Below the pieces are notes generated by a model that saw only the letters and a program-made list of their open reading frames with translations, was not told where the DNA came from and searched no databases. DNA of 59,639 nucleotides from contig JAGLOJ010000080.1 of assembly GCA_023139045.1 (NCBI GenBank), positions 1 to 59,639 on the forward strand, in the 5' to 3' direction. The position numbers were made by a program, and so were the translations under genes. Positions within the stretch are counted from its first letter, which is position 1. Every line of letters begins with the position of its first letter. This DNA is from Candidatus Sabulitectum sp. (GTDB lineage Bacteria; Fermentibacterota; Fermentibacteria; Fermentibacterales; JCC-6). This document shows, in pieces, positions 8,979 to 18,507 of the stretch.

Positions 8979-10706
8979 ATGCGTTTTACATATCCGCTGA
9001 TTGTTATGGTTCTCTGCGCTTCGTCATTTGGCGCAAATTTCATAGAACAAACTGACTGGAGTAGTGGACCGGGAGTTTCGGGTCCGGTACTGTCGTGGGA
9101 GGATTTTTTCGATACGTCAACCTACATCGACTGGTCTTCGATCCCGGGAGAACTGCTTCTTCAAGAAAACGGTTCTGACTATTCAGGAAGTTTTTCGAGG
9201 GAATACGAGACAGTCGGTACCCTCATTTCGAGTATCCTGAAAATGCCGACAAACCTGAGAGATGACAATTTCTGGGGTAACATATTCTGGGATGCAGGTC
9301 TGCCGTCAGATACTGAAGTATCCTTTCGAGTAAGAGGGTCAGATGATGCTGGAAATATGGGCCCCTGGTCTGATCAGATAACAGAGTGGGGTGAGAATCT
9401 TGAAGACATTCTGCAGGAAGAATTTGCTTACTTCCAGTATGAAGCTACCCTGGCAACAAGTAACACATCGGTTACTCCGGAATTGTGCTCGATAATTGTA
9501 ACATTTGAAACTGATTCAGGCGGGGTCTGGACTCCTGGATCAAGCGGAACAGACGAATTTCTGAATGATGTATACTTTGTCGATTCTCTTCATGGATGGG
9601 CCGTCGGAAACAACGGGACTATTCTGGTTACATATGACGGTGGCACAAACTGGAATCCGCAAACAGGCAACACAGCTAAGAATTTGAACAGCGTTTCTTT
9701 CACTAATCATACAAATGGATGGGTTGCCGGTGCGGATGGAACGATTCTTAACACCGAAGATGGTGGAGATGTCTGGAATTTTCAGACAAGTGGAGTAGCC
9801 GCTGAATTGAAAGGCATCTCTTTCAATGACGATTCTCACGGTTGGGCCGTGGGAGAAGGAGAAGTGATTCTTGCTACTGTGGATGGCGGATTATACTGGC
9901 AACAGAGACACAGCGGTTCTGGAATTCTAAACGGAGTTCACTGTGCTGATAATCAGAGTATTACTGCAATCGGTACTGATGGTCTGATTCTGGGATCTTT
10001 TGATGGCGGAGACGTCTGGATTCCCCAGACAAGCGGTGTAGCAGAAAATCTGAATGATGTATTCATGGCAACGCCGAACATCATTTATGCAGTGGGAGAC
10101 TGGGCCACAATAATCAACTCAAGTAATGGCGGACAAACATGGACATTACAGTCTCAGAACAAATTACAGAGTAACAATGTAAATTCAGATCTCCATTCTG
10201 TTAATTTCGTGAATGTCTATACGGGCTGGGTAGTGGGAACTGCCGGAGTGATTCTCTATTCCGAGAGTGGTGGAAGTAAATGGATACTGCAACCCGGGGG
10301 AAGAATCCCGGAGAATCTCCTTGGTGTCAGCGGAGTAAGCGTAACACACGCGGTATCCTCAGGATCCAACGGTGCAATTCGCCTTTACAATGCCGCAACT
10401 GGTATTGAGGAAAACACCTCTGATCAGTGTTATGGTATAGAGATCATGCCCTCTCCAAACCCATTCGGATCATTAACGAAAATACAGTTTACTCTGGATG
10501 TTCCGGCCAATGTTGATATAACAGTGTACGATCTTTCAGGAAGAATAGTTAACAAAGTATTCACCGGAGAGAAAACGTCAGGCCGTCACAGTATTGAATT
10601 CACTGGAAGGAATCAGTCAGGCGATTCGCTGCCATCAGGGGTGTATCTGTGTGTCCTGCGTTCTGAAAACAGGGTAGTATCAAGTCTCATGGCTCTTATT
10701 CGCTGA
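8979..10706 (+). CDS. Secreted Ycf48-like/BNR beta-propeller with C-terminal sorting domain
   Basis: About 575 residues from the ATG at 8979, which lies behind GAGGGAG. An upstream ATG at 8952 is less likely. Residues 1-20 are a signal peptide. Roughly residues 30-165 form a beta-rich N-terminal domain. Residues 180-460 hold repeated blades of the form GWAVGxxGTIL-x-(T/S)xDGGxxW typical of Ycf48/photosystem-assembly-like propellers. The end (about 490-575) is a FlgD-like, type-A sorting-like domain (PSPNPFGSLTKI, YDLSGRIV, LPSGVYLC). Such domains route proteins through type IX-like secretion in Bacteroidota relatives, but no such machinery is in this window. Likely cell-surface or released. 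Confidence 0.8.
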   Translation: MRFTYPLIVMVLCASSFGANFIEQTDWSSGPGVSGPVLSWEDFFDTSTYIDWSSIPGELLLQENGSDYSGSFSREYETVGTLISSILKMPTNLRDDNFWGNIFWDAGLPSDTEVSFRVRGSDDAGNMGPWSDQITEWGENLEDILQEEFAYFQYEATLATSNTSVTPELCSIIVTFETDSGGVWTPGSSGTDEFLNDVYFVDSLHGWAVGNNGTILVTYDGGTNWNPQTGNTAKNLNSVSFTNHTNGWVAGADGTILNTEDGGDVWNFQTSGVAAELKGISFNDDSHGWAVGEGEVILATVDGGLYWQQRHSGSGILNGVHCADNQSITAIGTDGLILGSFDGGDVWIPQTSGVAENLNDVFMATPNIIYAVGDWATIINSSNGGQTWTLQSQNKLQSNNVNSDLHSVNFVNVYTGWVVGTAGVILYSESGGSKWILQPGGRIPENLLGVSGVSVTHAVSSGSNGAIRLYNAATGIEENTSDQCYGIEIMPSPNPFGSLTKIQFTLDVPANVDITVYDLSGRIVNKVFTGEKTSGRHSIEFTGRNQSGDSLPSGVYLCVLRSENRVVSSLMALIR

Positions 10707-10716
10707 GCATAATTAG

Positions 10717-10746
10717 AGTGGAGCTGTCTACGAGATCAGCTCCACT
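10717..10746. terminator. Inverted repeat between convergent genes, possible bidirectional terminator
   Basis: AGTGGAGCTG (10717-10726) and CAGCTCCACT (10737-10746) form a perfect 10-bp stem with a 10-base loop. It sits between the Ycf48-like gene and the convergent cyclase gene, and overlaps the last codons of the latter. There is no long T run, so efficiency is uncertain. Confidence 0.45.
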
Positions 10747-13700
10747 TCCAGTAGATTGATCTTATCCAGATATGAATGTACTGGGCTGCTGTTGTACAGT
10801 GACCTGTATTTCTCAAGGGCCTTTTCCCCGTGTTCCCTGTCCATCAGAATGCGGTGAAGCTCGTAATACAGCTCGGCCTCATGCTCTTCCGCACTGCAGG
10901 ATGCAAGCATTTTTTCCAGGTTACTAACTGCTCTGTCTGGTTCCGTCTGTGAAAGAATCAATTCCCCGAGAAGTTTGCTTCTGAATCGCAGTTCATGGTT
11001 GCCAGTCTTTTCATTCAGCTTACCAGCCCTGAAATTCAGTGCTTTGGCTTCATCATATTTCTGCTGCCTGAAGCATAAGTCTGCCCTGGCAAGCAGACAC
11101 TCGCATTGTTCTTTCTTTTGTTCAGTTTTACCTGTTAAAAAGAAGGCCTTTAAATATGATTCTTCCGCCTCGTGAAACCTGTTAAGCAACTTGTACAGAT
11201 TGCCAAGACTAATAATATCCTGTATTAAGGTTAACTGATGAACGTATCTCTCGTTTATGTCTATACTCTCGCGATAAAAATAAACAGCTTTCTTGTACTC
11301 TCCCAGATCGAACAAAACAGATCCAATGTTCCATAATCCAATCACCGTACCGGCTCTGTCGCCAATTCTCTGAACTGCATTCAGGTGCCCTCTGAAATAC
11401 TCCATTGCCTTCTTGTAGTTATACTGTTGATGGAATACTTTTCCCATATTTCCAAGAGTTGCAGAAATTCCTGCTTTGTGCCCAAGCTCCTTCTCAATGA
11501 CCAATTCTTTTTCAAGACATTCCATCGTCATTGAATAGTTTCCTTCGCTACCGTAAGCAATTCCAAGATTTCCCAGAGCCTTAGCTTCCTCTCTTCTGTC
11601 GCCCAGCTCCACTGAAATACTTAAATACCTGCTGAAATAGTCTTTTGCTCCGGTGCTATTTCCTCTGGTAAACTCGATTATCCCCATATTCGCATAGGCG
11701 ATTGAAGTCTGTTTCCGGTTTGATTCCAAGCGGGACAACTCGAGCTGTTTACCATAGTACTTCATTGCCTTATCGGAATCACCCCTGCGCCAATGAATCA
11801 CGCCGATGCTTCCCAGCACTTTTGTGATACCGTCTTGATTGTTGTTTTCCTTATTTATTTTGAGTGATGATTCTAGATACTTAATTGCTTCATCATTCAT
11901 TCCATTAATGGAGAGTTGTTTCCCGAGAAGATACAACGCCTCCGCAGTTGCCGGCCTGTCTTTAATCGTCTCGGCAAGCCTGAGCATAGTCCTGTATGTT
12001 TTCTCAGCTTTTTCCCAATAACCTGAGATCTGGAGAACCTGAGCCTGGTTTGACAGTATACTTGTGTATTTCAGTATTGATTCCTGAACGGGAATGTTTT
12101 CAAAACCAGGAGCACTAATTGATTCAAAGACAGCAGCACCATCGGTCATAAATACCTTTTCGGTCCAGAAGTAAACGTGATTCAGTTTGTCATACATTTC
12201 CATTGCATCATGGTTTCTGTAACTTATCCTGGAATGATCGGCTGCAAGCTCATAATATTGAATCGCCTCACGGAACATATTCGCTTTTTCATAATGGTAC
12301 GCCAGAGTGATATACTGCTCATTATCTTCCGGAAAAAGATTCAGTGTAGCTTCTGCGGCTTTTCTGTGAAGTTTTCGCAAGTCACCTCTCAACTGCATGT
12401 CATAAGAAGCATCTCGAAGAAGAGGGTGCCTGAATGAATACAAACTGCCCAATGGTGAAGAGGTCCAGATCAATTCACGTTCTCCCGCGGCGAGCAAAGA
12501 AGAGGTGTCTTCGGAACTGTACATCTCTGAAAGTACCGTTGAGTCAAACTCCTGACCAAGCACTGAAGCAGATTGCACCAGATCTCTGAGCTCTTCTGAA
12601 AGTCTGTCAAGTCTGGCGATAATGACTGTTTTTATTCCTGAAGGAATTTCGTGATCTTTGTGCACAAGGCTGCCTATACCGCTTGCAAAATAGATGTGTC
12701 CGTTCTCCAGCAGATAAAGACAGAATTGCTCCATGTAGAATGGATTGCCTTTTGTTCGAGAGATAATAAATGAGCTGAGCTCCTCTTCAGGAGGAAATTG
12801 AATGAGATCTGTAATCAATTCCAGAGAGAATTCATCTGAAAGAGCATCAAGTATAATTTCCAGTCTGGCGATACCGTCTTCAGTACCAAGAACCGGCTTT
12901 GATCCGTCATCATTGAACCTGCTGGAGGCCATTATTATCAGAGGATAATCTTTCAGGCTCCTCAAAAGAAACTCAAAAGCCTTACTTGAATCGCTATCAA
13001 GCCACTGCAGGTCTTCAATAATGATAATAGTGGGATGCAGTAACGAAAACGCAATAAACAGCTCTTTTATGGCGTATAGTGTATTCTCGAAGCGCCCCAC
13101 AGCATCAAGTGTCTCATAGAAGGATCCTCCCCAGTGAAGTCCGAGCATTCCCCCGATAACAGAGTGCAGGTTTTCAAGATTGTTCACCACAGCATCTGAT
13201 AACACCGTATCCTCAATTTCAAGAATATCCTCAATTAATTCTTCCCAGATTTCATCAAAAACAATTTTGTTATCGCTCTTTGTTCGCGAATCTCTCTGAT
13301 TAAAGAACTTTCTCAGAAAACTGGTGAATGGGTTAAGACTTTTTCCGAGAACATCATCCGTCTTGAGTGTTATTGTTCGGAATGTATTTGAAAGTTGTTC
13401 GGATAGTTCAAAAAGAAATCTGGATTTCCCTGTTCCCGGATCTCCATATGCATAAAGAATTCCTCCCGTTCTCTCCTTTTCCCAATTTGACCCTATAAAA
13501 TCCGTGGCTTCCTTGATTTCATCATACCTCCCTACGAATTTTTCACTAATGAAATTCCTGTTTACCCCTCGTCTATTGCCAGTAAGCTCGAAAACTTCAA
13601 CTGTCTGCCTCTTTCCTTTCAGAAGAAGGGGTTCCAGGGAAACGGTCTGATATTCAATTTCAAGACCCTTAAGAACTCCAGCTGACAAAAGGATCTGATT

Positions 13701-14615
13701 CCACCTGGCCTTACCCATAATTCTGGCTGCTGTATTAACCACATCACCAATTGCTGTATAGGTGCATCTTTGCTTTGATCCCAGGACTCCTGTATATGCA
13801 ATACCCTTTGTGATTCCTGCGCGGATATCCCAATGGGTATCTTCACGTACTGACAGGATGAACTCAAGTGCTCTTTCAACATTATTCTCGTATGCTACCG
13901 GGGCTCCGAAAAGCACCAGCGCTGTGGCACCTTTGTCATCGAAAAACAGTCCATTGAAATATCCACCAAACCCCGCAGCAGCGTTCAACAGCGTACTGGC
14001 AAATTCATTCAATTCTCTGAAATTACTCATTTCCCGGAAGGAAATAAAGAGTGGTACCACCTCACGGAATTCACCGTTCATTTCACCTACTCCCAGTACT
14101 TTCCTGTGAGTAAAATAACTCGCTGTCTTAGTTCCAATGTCAGGAAGCTCGTAAATATCATCTGAGTCTTCCCCGAAAGAATCATCACAAACAGGTTTTT
14201 TCGATATGGGAGAGTAATCAACGAAAACAGTCTTACCGGGAGAACATTTACAGGTAGCTCTGGCGGAATCGATAATAGCTTTCCCCCTGAAGAAAAATGC
14301 TTTCCTTCTGGCTTTTCCCACAACGCCCCAGAAAACCAACCCGTGAGAAACACCAATTCGTACAGTAATGAAGAACTTACCAAATCGAGTATTTCTGGGC
14401 TCTTCGCTAAACTGATTTTGAATCATACTGACGAGTGGTTCTATTTCATGCATTGTCTTCCACGGAAAAATTGCACTAATTGCATCTCCTGGAAAAGTTG
14501 ACACAAAGCCACCATATGAATGGATTTTCTTAATTATCGGCTGGAATGTGTCATTCAACACTTCTGAGAGAATCTCTGACCCCTCTTTGCCATATCTATA
14601 AAGTCTTTCAGCCAT
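10728..14615 (-). CDS. Tandem class III nucleotide cyclase - AAA ATPase - TPR signalling protein, 5' end frameshifted
   Basis: 1295 residues remain in frame. The first class III cyclase domain (about 1-150) has GDAISAIF, but its first metal-binding motif (FIDISGFT) lies just upstream of ATG 14615. The second cyclase domain is at about 165-345, with TAIGDVVNTAARI. An ATPase domain at about 355-640 has Walker A GDPGTGKS and Walker B IIIIEDLQW. From about 740 to the end are many TPR repeats (GNLGIAYG, NMGKVFHQ types). The natural start is probably the TTG at 14732, 5 bases behind GGAGGG. From there the frame reads PRFIQDQVVNRIRKGEINATT and is then shifted by an 8-bp tandem duplication at 14647-14662. 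Without one copy it joins perfectly to TIFIDISGFT. It is either a pseudogene, a slippage variant or an assembly artefact. Confidence 0.8.
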   Translation of the reverse strand: MAERLYRYGKEGSEILSEVLNDTFQPIIKKIHSYGGFVSTFPGDAISAIFPWKTMHEIEPLVSMIQNQFSEEPRNTRFGKFFITVRIGVSHGLVFWGVVGKARRKAFFFRGKAIIDSARATCKCSPGKTVFVDYSPISKKPVCDDSFGEDSDDIYELPDIGTKTASYFTHRKVLGVGEMNGEFREVVPLFISFREMSNFRELNEFASTLLNAAAGFGGYFNGLFFDDKGATALVLFGAPVAYENNVERALEFILSVREDTHWDIRAGITKGIAYTGVLGSKQRCTYTAIGDVVNTAARIMGKARWNQILLSAGVLKGLEIEYQTVSLEPLLLKGKRQTVEVFELTGNRRGVNRNFISEKFVGRYDEIKEATDFIGSNWEKERTGGILYAYGDPGTGKSRFLFELSEQLSNTFRTITLKTDDVLGKSLNPFTSFLRKFFNQRDSRTKSDNKIVFDEIWEELIEDILEIEDTVLSDAVVNNLENLHSVIGGMLGLHWGGSFYETLDAVGRFENTLYAIKELFIAFSLLHPTIIIIEDLQWLDSDSSKAFEFLLRSLKDYPLIIMASSRFNDDGSKPVLGTEDGIARLEIILDALSDEFSLELITDLIQFPPEEELSSFIISRTKGNPFYMEQFCLYLLENGHIYFASGIGSLVHKDHEIPSGIKTVIIARLDRLSEELRDLVQSASVLGQEFDSTVLSEMYSSEDTSSLLAAGERELIWTSSPLGSLYSFRHPLLRDASYDMQLRGDLRKLHRKAAEATLNLFPEDNEQYITLAYHYEKANMFREAIQYYELAADHSRISYRNHDAMEMYDKLNHVYFWTEKVFMTDGAAVFESISAPGFENIPVQESILKYTSILSNQAQVLQISGYWEKAEKTYRTMLRLAETIKDRPATAEALYLLGKQLSINGMNDEAIKYLESSLKINKENNNQDGITKVLGSIGVIHWRRGDSDKAMKYYGKQLELSRLESNRKQTSIAYANMGIIEFTRGNSTGAKDYFSRYLSISVELGDRREEAKALGNLGIAYGSEGNYSMTMECLEKELVIEKELGHKAGISATLGNMGKVFHQQYNYKKAMEYFRGHLNAVQRIGDRAGTVIGLWNIGSVLFDLGEYKKAVYFYRESIDINERYVHQLTLIQDIISLGNLYKLLNRFHEAEESYLKAFFLTGKTEQKKEQCECLLARADLCFRQQKYDEAKALNFRAGKLNEKTGNHELRFRSKLLGELILSQTEPDRAVSNLEKMLASCSAEEHEAELYYELHRILMDREHGEKALEKYRSLYNSSPVHSYLDKINLLEVELIS

Positions 14616-14646
14616 AGGCGTAAAACCGGAAATGTCAATAAATATC

Positions 14647-14662
14647 GTTGTTGCGTTGTTGC
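14647..14662. repeat. 8-bp tandem duplication disrupting the cyclase gene
   Basis: GTTGTTGC occurs twice in immediate succession (14647-14654 and 14655-14662). On the minus strand this gives GCAACAACGCAACAAC inside the first cyclase domain. Removing one copy restores a continuous frame from the TTG at 14732 into the long cyclase-ATPase-TPR protein. Replication slippage is the natural explanation. Confidence 0.8.
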
Positions 14663-14951
14663 GTTTATCTCACCCTTGCGGATCCTGTTTACAACCTGAT
14701 CCTGAATGAAACGTGGAATCACATTAAGCAAAAATACCCTCCGTGATTGGAAAAACGGTCCTCGCTCACCACTGAAAACCTAATATAGTGTTCACTGGTG
14801 AAAAACACATTTCAGTTTTAACTACTTATTGCAGACTTGTTTTGAATTGTAAGAATTTGAGAATTATAGATTACGCGCAAAGCGTGCAACCGCCGCTCGT
14901 TGCCGGTTTCCTGTTAATGGTGTAGGGCCGAGCCCTTTGTTTTGTTTTGCC

Positions 14952-15028
14952 TGGCGCCCCTGACACGATTCGAACGTGTGGCCTACGGTTTAGGAAACCG
15001 CCGCTCTATCCTACTGAGCTACAGGGGC
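14952..15028 (-). tRNA. tRNA-Arg (anticodon CCT)
   Basis: A minus-strand cloverleaf. The acceptor GCCCCTG pairs with CAGGGGC, and the D stem is GCTC/GAGC. The anticodon stem GCGGT/ACCGT has loop TTCCTAA, giving anticodon CCT. The T arm is ACACG-TTCGAAT-CGTGT, with discriminator G and an encoded CCA (14952-14954). Length is 77 bases. It sits just downstream of hemW on the same strand. Confidence 0.93.
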
Positions 15029-15059
15029 GCAGGCACAAAGAAAGGCAATTATGCAGAGT

Positions 15060-16187
15060 TCAGTGTGGTTCGTCAAACCCCTGAACATTCTCCAGCAGTT
15101 CAGCAGCTTTGCAGGCCAGGTGATCGGCGAAGAGCATTCCCTTCTCATCCGGGATCAACAGATTACCCTTCTGCTTCACAAAACCCGTACTCAAAATATC
15201 TGTGGGGTTCAGCTTGAAGCCGAATCCTGCCAACACACCAAGATCAACACCATTTGTGTTTCTGAAACCCAGAGCTAGAACCTCGTGGGCTCCATTCTCA
15301 GCGGTCAGGTCTTCGCTGGATTCTTCGGGCAGTTCACCATAAAGAAGAGCTGTCTCATATTCTATAATGCCACTCACATTCCAGCTTCTTTTTGTACCAC
15401 TGAATGAATGTGCCGACGGCCCGATGCCTATGTAGGGTGTTCTGTTCCAGTATGATGAATTGTGGAGAGATCTGAATTTGTCTTCCAGAGCATAACTTGA
15501 AACCTCATAGTGAATGTAGCCATTTGCCGTGAGCATTTCGTGTATCTGGTAATACATGTCAGCACACTGATTCTCCGATGCTTTTTCTCCTCTATCCCCC
15601 ATGGGTGTTCCCGGTTCAAGAGCAAGATCATAGGCTGATATGTGTTGAGGCATAAAACGAAGGGTTTTTTCAATATCCCTTTGCTGATCCTCGGGTGTCT
15701 GACCGGGAAGGCCGTACATAAGATCCAGGCTGATATTTCGGAAACCGGTTCCTGCAATGAGTTTCAGACTCTCCATCGCTTCACCTGCGGTGTGTCTTCT
15801 ACCGAGCAGACTCAGATTCTTGTCATTGAAACTCTGAACCCCTACGCTGATCCGGTTGAACCCCGAAAGAAGAAGCGAAGAATAATCGATAGCATCAAGA
15901 GTAGCAGGATTGGTTTCAATGGTCAATTCCCTCAGGGATGGGGTTTGCACCATACTGATCAGGCGCATCCAGAATTCGGGAGGCAGCAGAGTCGGAGTTC
16001 CGCCGCCTGCATAGAAAGTTTGGAATTCAAAACTATCCTGTTGAGTTCTTCGAATAAACTCAGTGGAAAGTGCGGTACACATCCCCGAGGTATCCTCCGG
16101 CTTTTTCACCGAATTAAATGCACAGTATGAACACTTCTTCACACAGAAAGGCGCATGTATGTAAAGACCTATACTCTCATTTGCCAA
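15060..16187 (-). CDS. hemW: HemW-like radical SAM heme chaperone / coproporphyrinogen oxidase-like
   Basis: About 375 residues from the TTG at 16187. This start follows a CGGAG site, comes right after the lipoprotein stop and gives the usual HemW length. Longer in-frame starts up to 16265 would overlap the upstream gene. The radical-SAM motif is CVKKCSYC (C-x3-C-x2-C) close to the N-terminus, and HAPFC, YAGGGTPT, SVGVQSFND and DLMYGLPGQT follow as in the HemW/HemN family. The Cys residue right after the C-x3-C-x2-C motif in HemN (CxxxCxxCxC) is absent, here CAF, so heme chaperone is more likely than true coproporphyrinogen dehydrogenase. Cytoplasmic. Confidence 0.85.
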   Translation of the reverse strand: MANESIGLYIHAPFCVKKCSYCAFNSVKKPEDTSGMCTALSTEFIRRTQQDSFEFQTFYAGGGTPTLLPPEFWMRLISMVQTPSLRELTIETNPATLDAIDYSSLLLSGFNRISVGVQSFNDKNLSLLGRRHTAGEAMESLKLIAGTGFRNISLDLMYGLPGQTPEDQQRDIEKTLRFMPQHISAYDLALEPGTPMGDRGEKASENQCADMYYQIHEMLTANGYIHYEVSSYALEDKFRSLHNSSYWNRTPYIGIGPSAHSFSGTKRSWNVSGIIEYETALLYGELPEESSEDLTAENGAHEVLALGFRNTNGVDLGVLAGFGFKLNPTDILSTGFVKQKGNLLIPDEKGMLFADHLACKAAELLENVQGFDEPH

Positions 16188-16191
16188 AAGT

Positions 16192-16629
16192 CTACTCCGG
16201 TCCTCCCGCAATCCAGCTGCCGCCGATTTCATCAATACCACTTTGTCCACTGAGATTGTACTCAACTGATGAATCCCAGAGACCCATCAAACTGTCACCT
16301 GTAACAAAAGTTCCACTGAAGGAAAAAACATACTTCAGGGTGTCGTGGTCAACTGAATCGATCCAGCTGAATGTGGAATCCTCAGCAATCAAGATTGACG
16401 CGCACAGCCAGGTTCGAGTATCCGTAGTGTCGGCATATATGTGTGCAATAGTCATAGTCCAGTCGGTAATGGCCGGGTGATCCAGAGTAAAGGTAACCGG
16501 TATTGATGTCGCTGTTTCACCGGTCCAGTGACCATTGTTCCAGCCGGCTGGACCAACTGGATTGCCGTCTTTTCCGCAAGCCATTAATGCCACAAGGGTA
16601 AGAAGAATCACTGCAACTGCTCTTTTCAT
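16192..16629 (-). CDS. Small predicted lipoprotein
   Basis: 145 residues. The N-terminus (MKRAVAVILLTL) ends in a lipobox LMAC, giving a lipoprotein with Cys at about residue 18. The mature part is beta-rich, with WTGET, FSWIDSVDHD and FSGTFVTGDSLMGLW patterns typical of small lipid-binding or beta-barrel-like domains of environmental FCB genomes. No named family is recognised. Its stop is 4 bases from the proposed hemW start, and lepA lies 8 bases upstream, so the three may share a transcript. Confidence 0.65.
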   Translation of the reverse strand: MKRAVAVILLTLVALMACGKDGNPVGPAGWNNGHWTGETATSIPVTFTLDHPAITDWTMTIAHIYADTTDTRTWLCASILIAEDSTFSWIDSVDHDTLKYVFSFSGTFVTGDSLMGLWDSSVEYNLSGQSGIDEIGGSWIAGGPE

Positions 16630-16637
16630 AGTTATCC

Positions 16638-18431
16638 CTAATCTCTTTTAAGAACCGCCAGAAATGCTTTCTGGGGGATCATAACCCTGCCAACCATCTT
16701 CATTCTCTTTTTTCCGGCTTTCTGTTTCTCAAGAAGTTTCCTTTTTCTTGTAATATCTCCTCCATAGCATTTGGCTGTTACATCCTTTCGCAGGGCACTG
16801 ATAGTGGCTCTGGCAATGATAGCACCGCCAATTGTTCCCTGAATTGGAATTTTGAACTGCTGCCTGGGTATTGCCTCCTTGAGATTCTCGCAGGCTCTTT
16901 TTGCCCATTTGTTAGCTCTATCCCGGTGAACAAGCATGGAAAGTGCATCAACCTTCTCGCCATTAACAAGAATATCCACTTTTACCAGATTGCCCGGCTG
17001 GTATCCCGAAGCTTCATAGTCAAAACTGCCATAGCCCTGAGTAACTGATTTCAGTTTATCATAAAAATCGTACACGATTTCAGCCAGGGGCATATCTACT
17101 TTGATCTCAACCCTCCTGGCTCCAACGTAGGTATTAGTGTAATTCCGACCTCTTCTGTCCAGAAGCAAAGTAGTGACAGGCCCGATATATTTGTCCGGCA
17201 TAATCACTGATGCCTTGATGTATGGCTCTTCAGTGAGCTCAATTCTGGAAGGATCAGGATAGAGATTGGGATTATCTATGTACTTGACTTCTCCATTGGT
17301 CAGCGAAACTCTGTAGAGAACAGTAGGAGCCGTTAAGACCAGGCTCATACCGAATTCTCTTTCCAGCCTTTCCTGAACAACTTCAAGATGAAGAAGGCCA
17401 AGGAACCCGCATCTGAACCCGAAACCAAGACCAACTGAATTGACTTTTTCAAAAACGAGTGAGGCATCATTCAACTTCAGCTTATCCATTGCCAGAGCAA
17501 AGTCATTGTAGTCTTCGCTGGAAATGGGAAAAAGGCTTGAAAAAACAACCGGTAGGGCTTTAGCAAATCCATCCAGCTTATCTTTAGCCGGGCTAAGTTT
17601 CGTGGTTATTGTTTCGCCACTTCTCACATCACTGACACTTTTAATGCCTGCGATAACGTAACCCACATCTCCATTGTTCAGCAGCTGGCACTTCTCGCGT
17701 CTGATCCCCAGGTGGCCAATCTCTTCTACACGATATTCGTTCCCTCTGGCCATGAGAAGAATGTCCTGGCCACTTCGCATTACTCCATCCACCACTCTAA
17801 AGTAGGCAATAACTCCCCTGTAAGGGTCAAATATGCTGTCAAAGACTCTGGCTCGGAGCGGAGCATCAGGGTCCCCTGCAGGTGGAGGTATTCGCTCCAT
17901 GATGGCTTCAAGAAGTTCCTCAATGCCCTGCCCGGTCTTTGCACTTACCAGTATGGCACCCTCTGGATCAAGACCAAGTTCATTATCAATTTCATAAAGG
18001 GTCTCGTCGATATTCGCTGACAGGAGATCGATTTTGTTCACAACCGGTATTATCTCCAGCTCTTCTTCCATAGCCTTGTAAAGATTGGCGACAGTTTGCG
18101 CTTCAACCCCCTGGGCTGCATCAACCACAAGAAGCGCTCCTTCACAGGAGGCCAGTGCCCGACTCACCTCGTAACTGAAATCAACATGTCCTGGTGTGTC
18201 AATCAGGTTCAATTGAAACTTTTCACCTGCTTTGTTCTCGCTGTACATTGTAACAGCAGTACTCTTGATTGTAATACCGCGCTCCCGCTCAATATCCATG
18301 GAATCAAGCATCTGATTGTGGAATTCTCTGTCGGTCACAGAACCTGTTGCCTGGAGAAGCCTGTCAGCAAGGGTTGATTTGCCATGATCTATGTGCGCTA
18401 TAATGCAGAAATTTCGGATATTTTTTTGCAA
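16638..18431 (-). CDS. lepA: Translation elongation factor 4 (LepA) GTPase
   Basis: 597 residues from the TTG at 18431, which follows AGGAGG at good spacing and gives the canonical LepA length. An open frame upstream is not expected to be translated. G motifs: AHIDHGKST, DTPGHVDF, NKIDL and SAKTG. The C-terminal LepA-specific domain is complete (GYQPGNLVKVDILVNGEKVD and the basic RKRKLLEKQKAGKKRMK tail). LepA binds ribosomes and helps translation under stress or during initiation and assembly. Confidence 0.95.
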   Translation of the reverse strand: MQKNIRNFCIIAHIDHGKSTLADRLLQATGSVTDREFHNQMLDSMDIERERGITIKSTAVTMYSENKAGEKFQLNLIDTPGHVDFSYEVSRALASCEGALLVVDAAQGVEAQTVANLYKAMEEELEIIPVVNKIDLLSANIDETLYEIDNELGLDPEGAILVSAKTGQGIEELLEAIMERIPPPAGDPDAPLRARVFDSIFDPYRGVIAYFRVVDGVMRSGQDILLMARGNEYRVEEIGHLGIRREKCQLLNNGDVGYVIAGIKSVSDVRSGETITTKLSPAKDKLDGFAKALPVVFSSLFPISSEDYNDFALAMDKLKLNDASLVFEKVNSVGLGFGFRCGFLGLLHLEVVQERLEREFGMSLVLTAPTVLYRVSLTNGEVKYIDNPNLYPDPSRIELTEEPYIKASVIMPDKYIGPVTTLLLDRRGRNYTNTYVGARRVEIKVDMPLAEIVYDFYDKLKSVTQGYGSFDYEASGYQPGNLVKVDILVNGEKVDALSMLVHRDRANKWAKRACENLKEAIPRQQFKIPIQGTIGGAIIARATISALRKDVTAKCYGGDITRKRKLLEKQKAGKKRMKMVGRVMIPQKAFLAVLKRD

Positions 18432-18507
18432 GTTTTTCCTCCTGTGTTGAGTGTAATATGTTTGGTATCCGGTTGTCATTCCAAACGGCTTAAAAAGGGG
18501 GAGAAAA

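Noticed and set aside
15060-16265. Longer hemW start at 16265
   Set aside because: It would overlap the lipoprotein gene by more than 70 bases and add 26 residues unlike the family. The TTG at 16187 has a ribosome binding site and gives the normal length.
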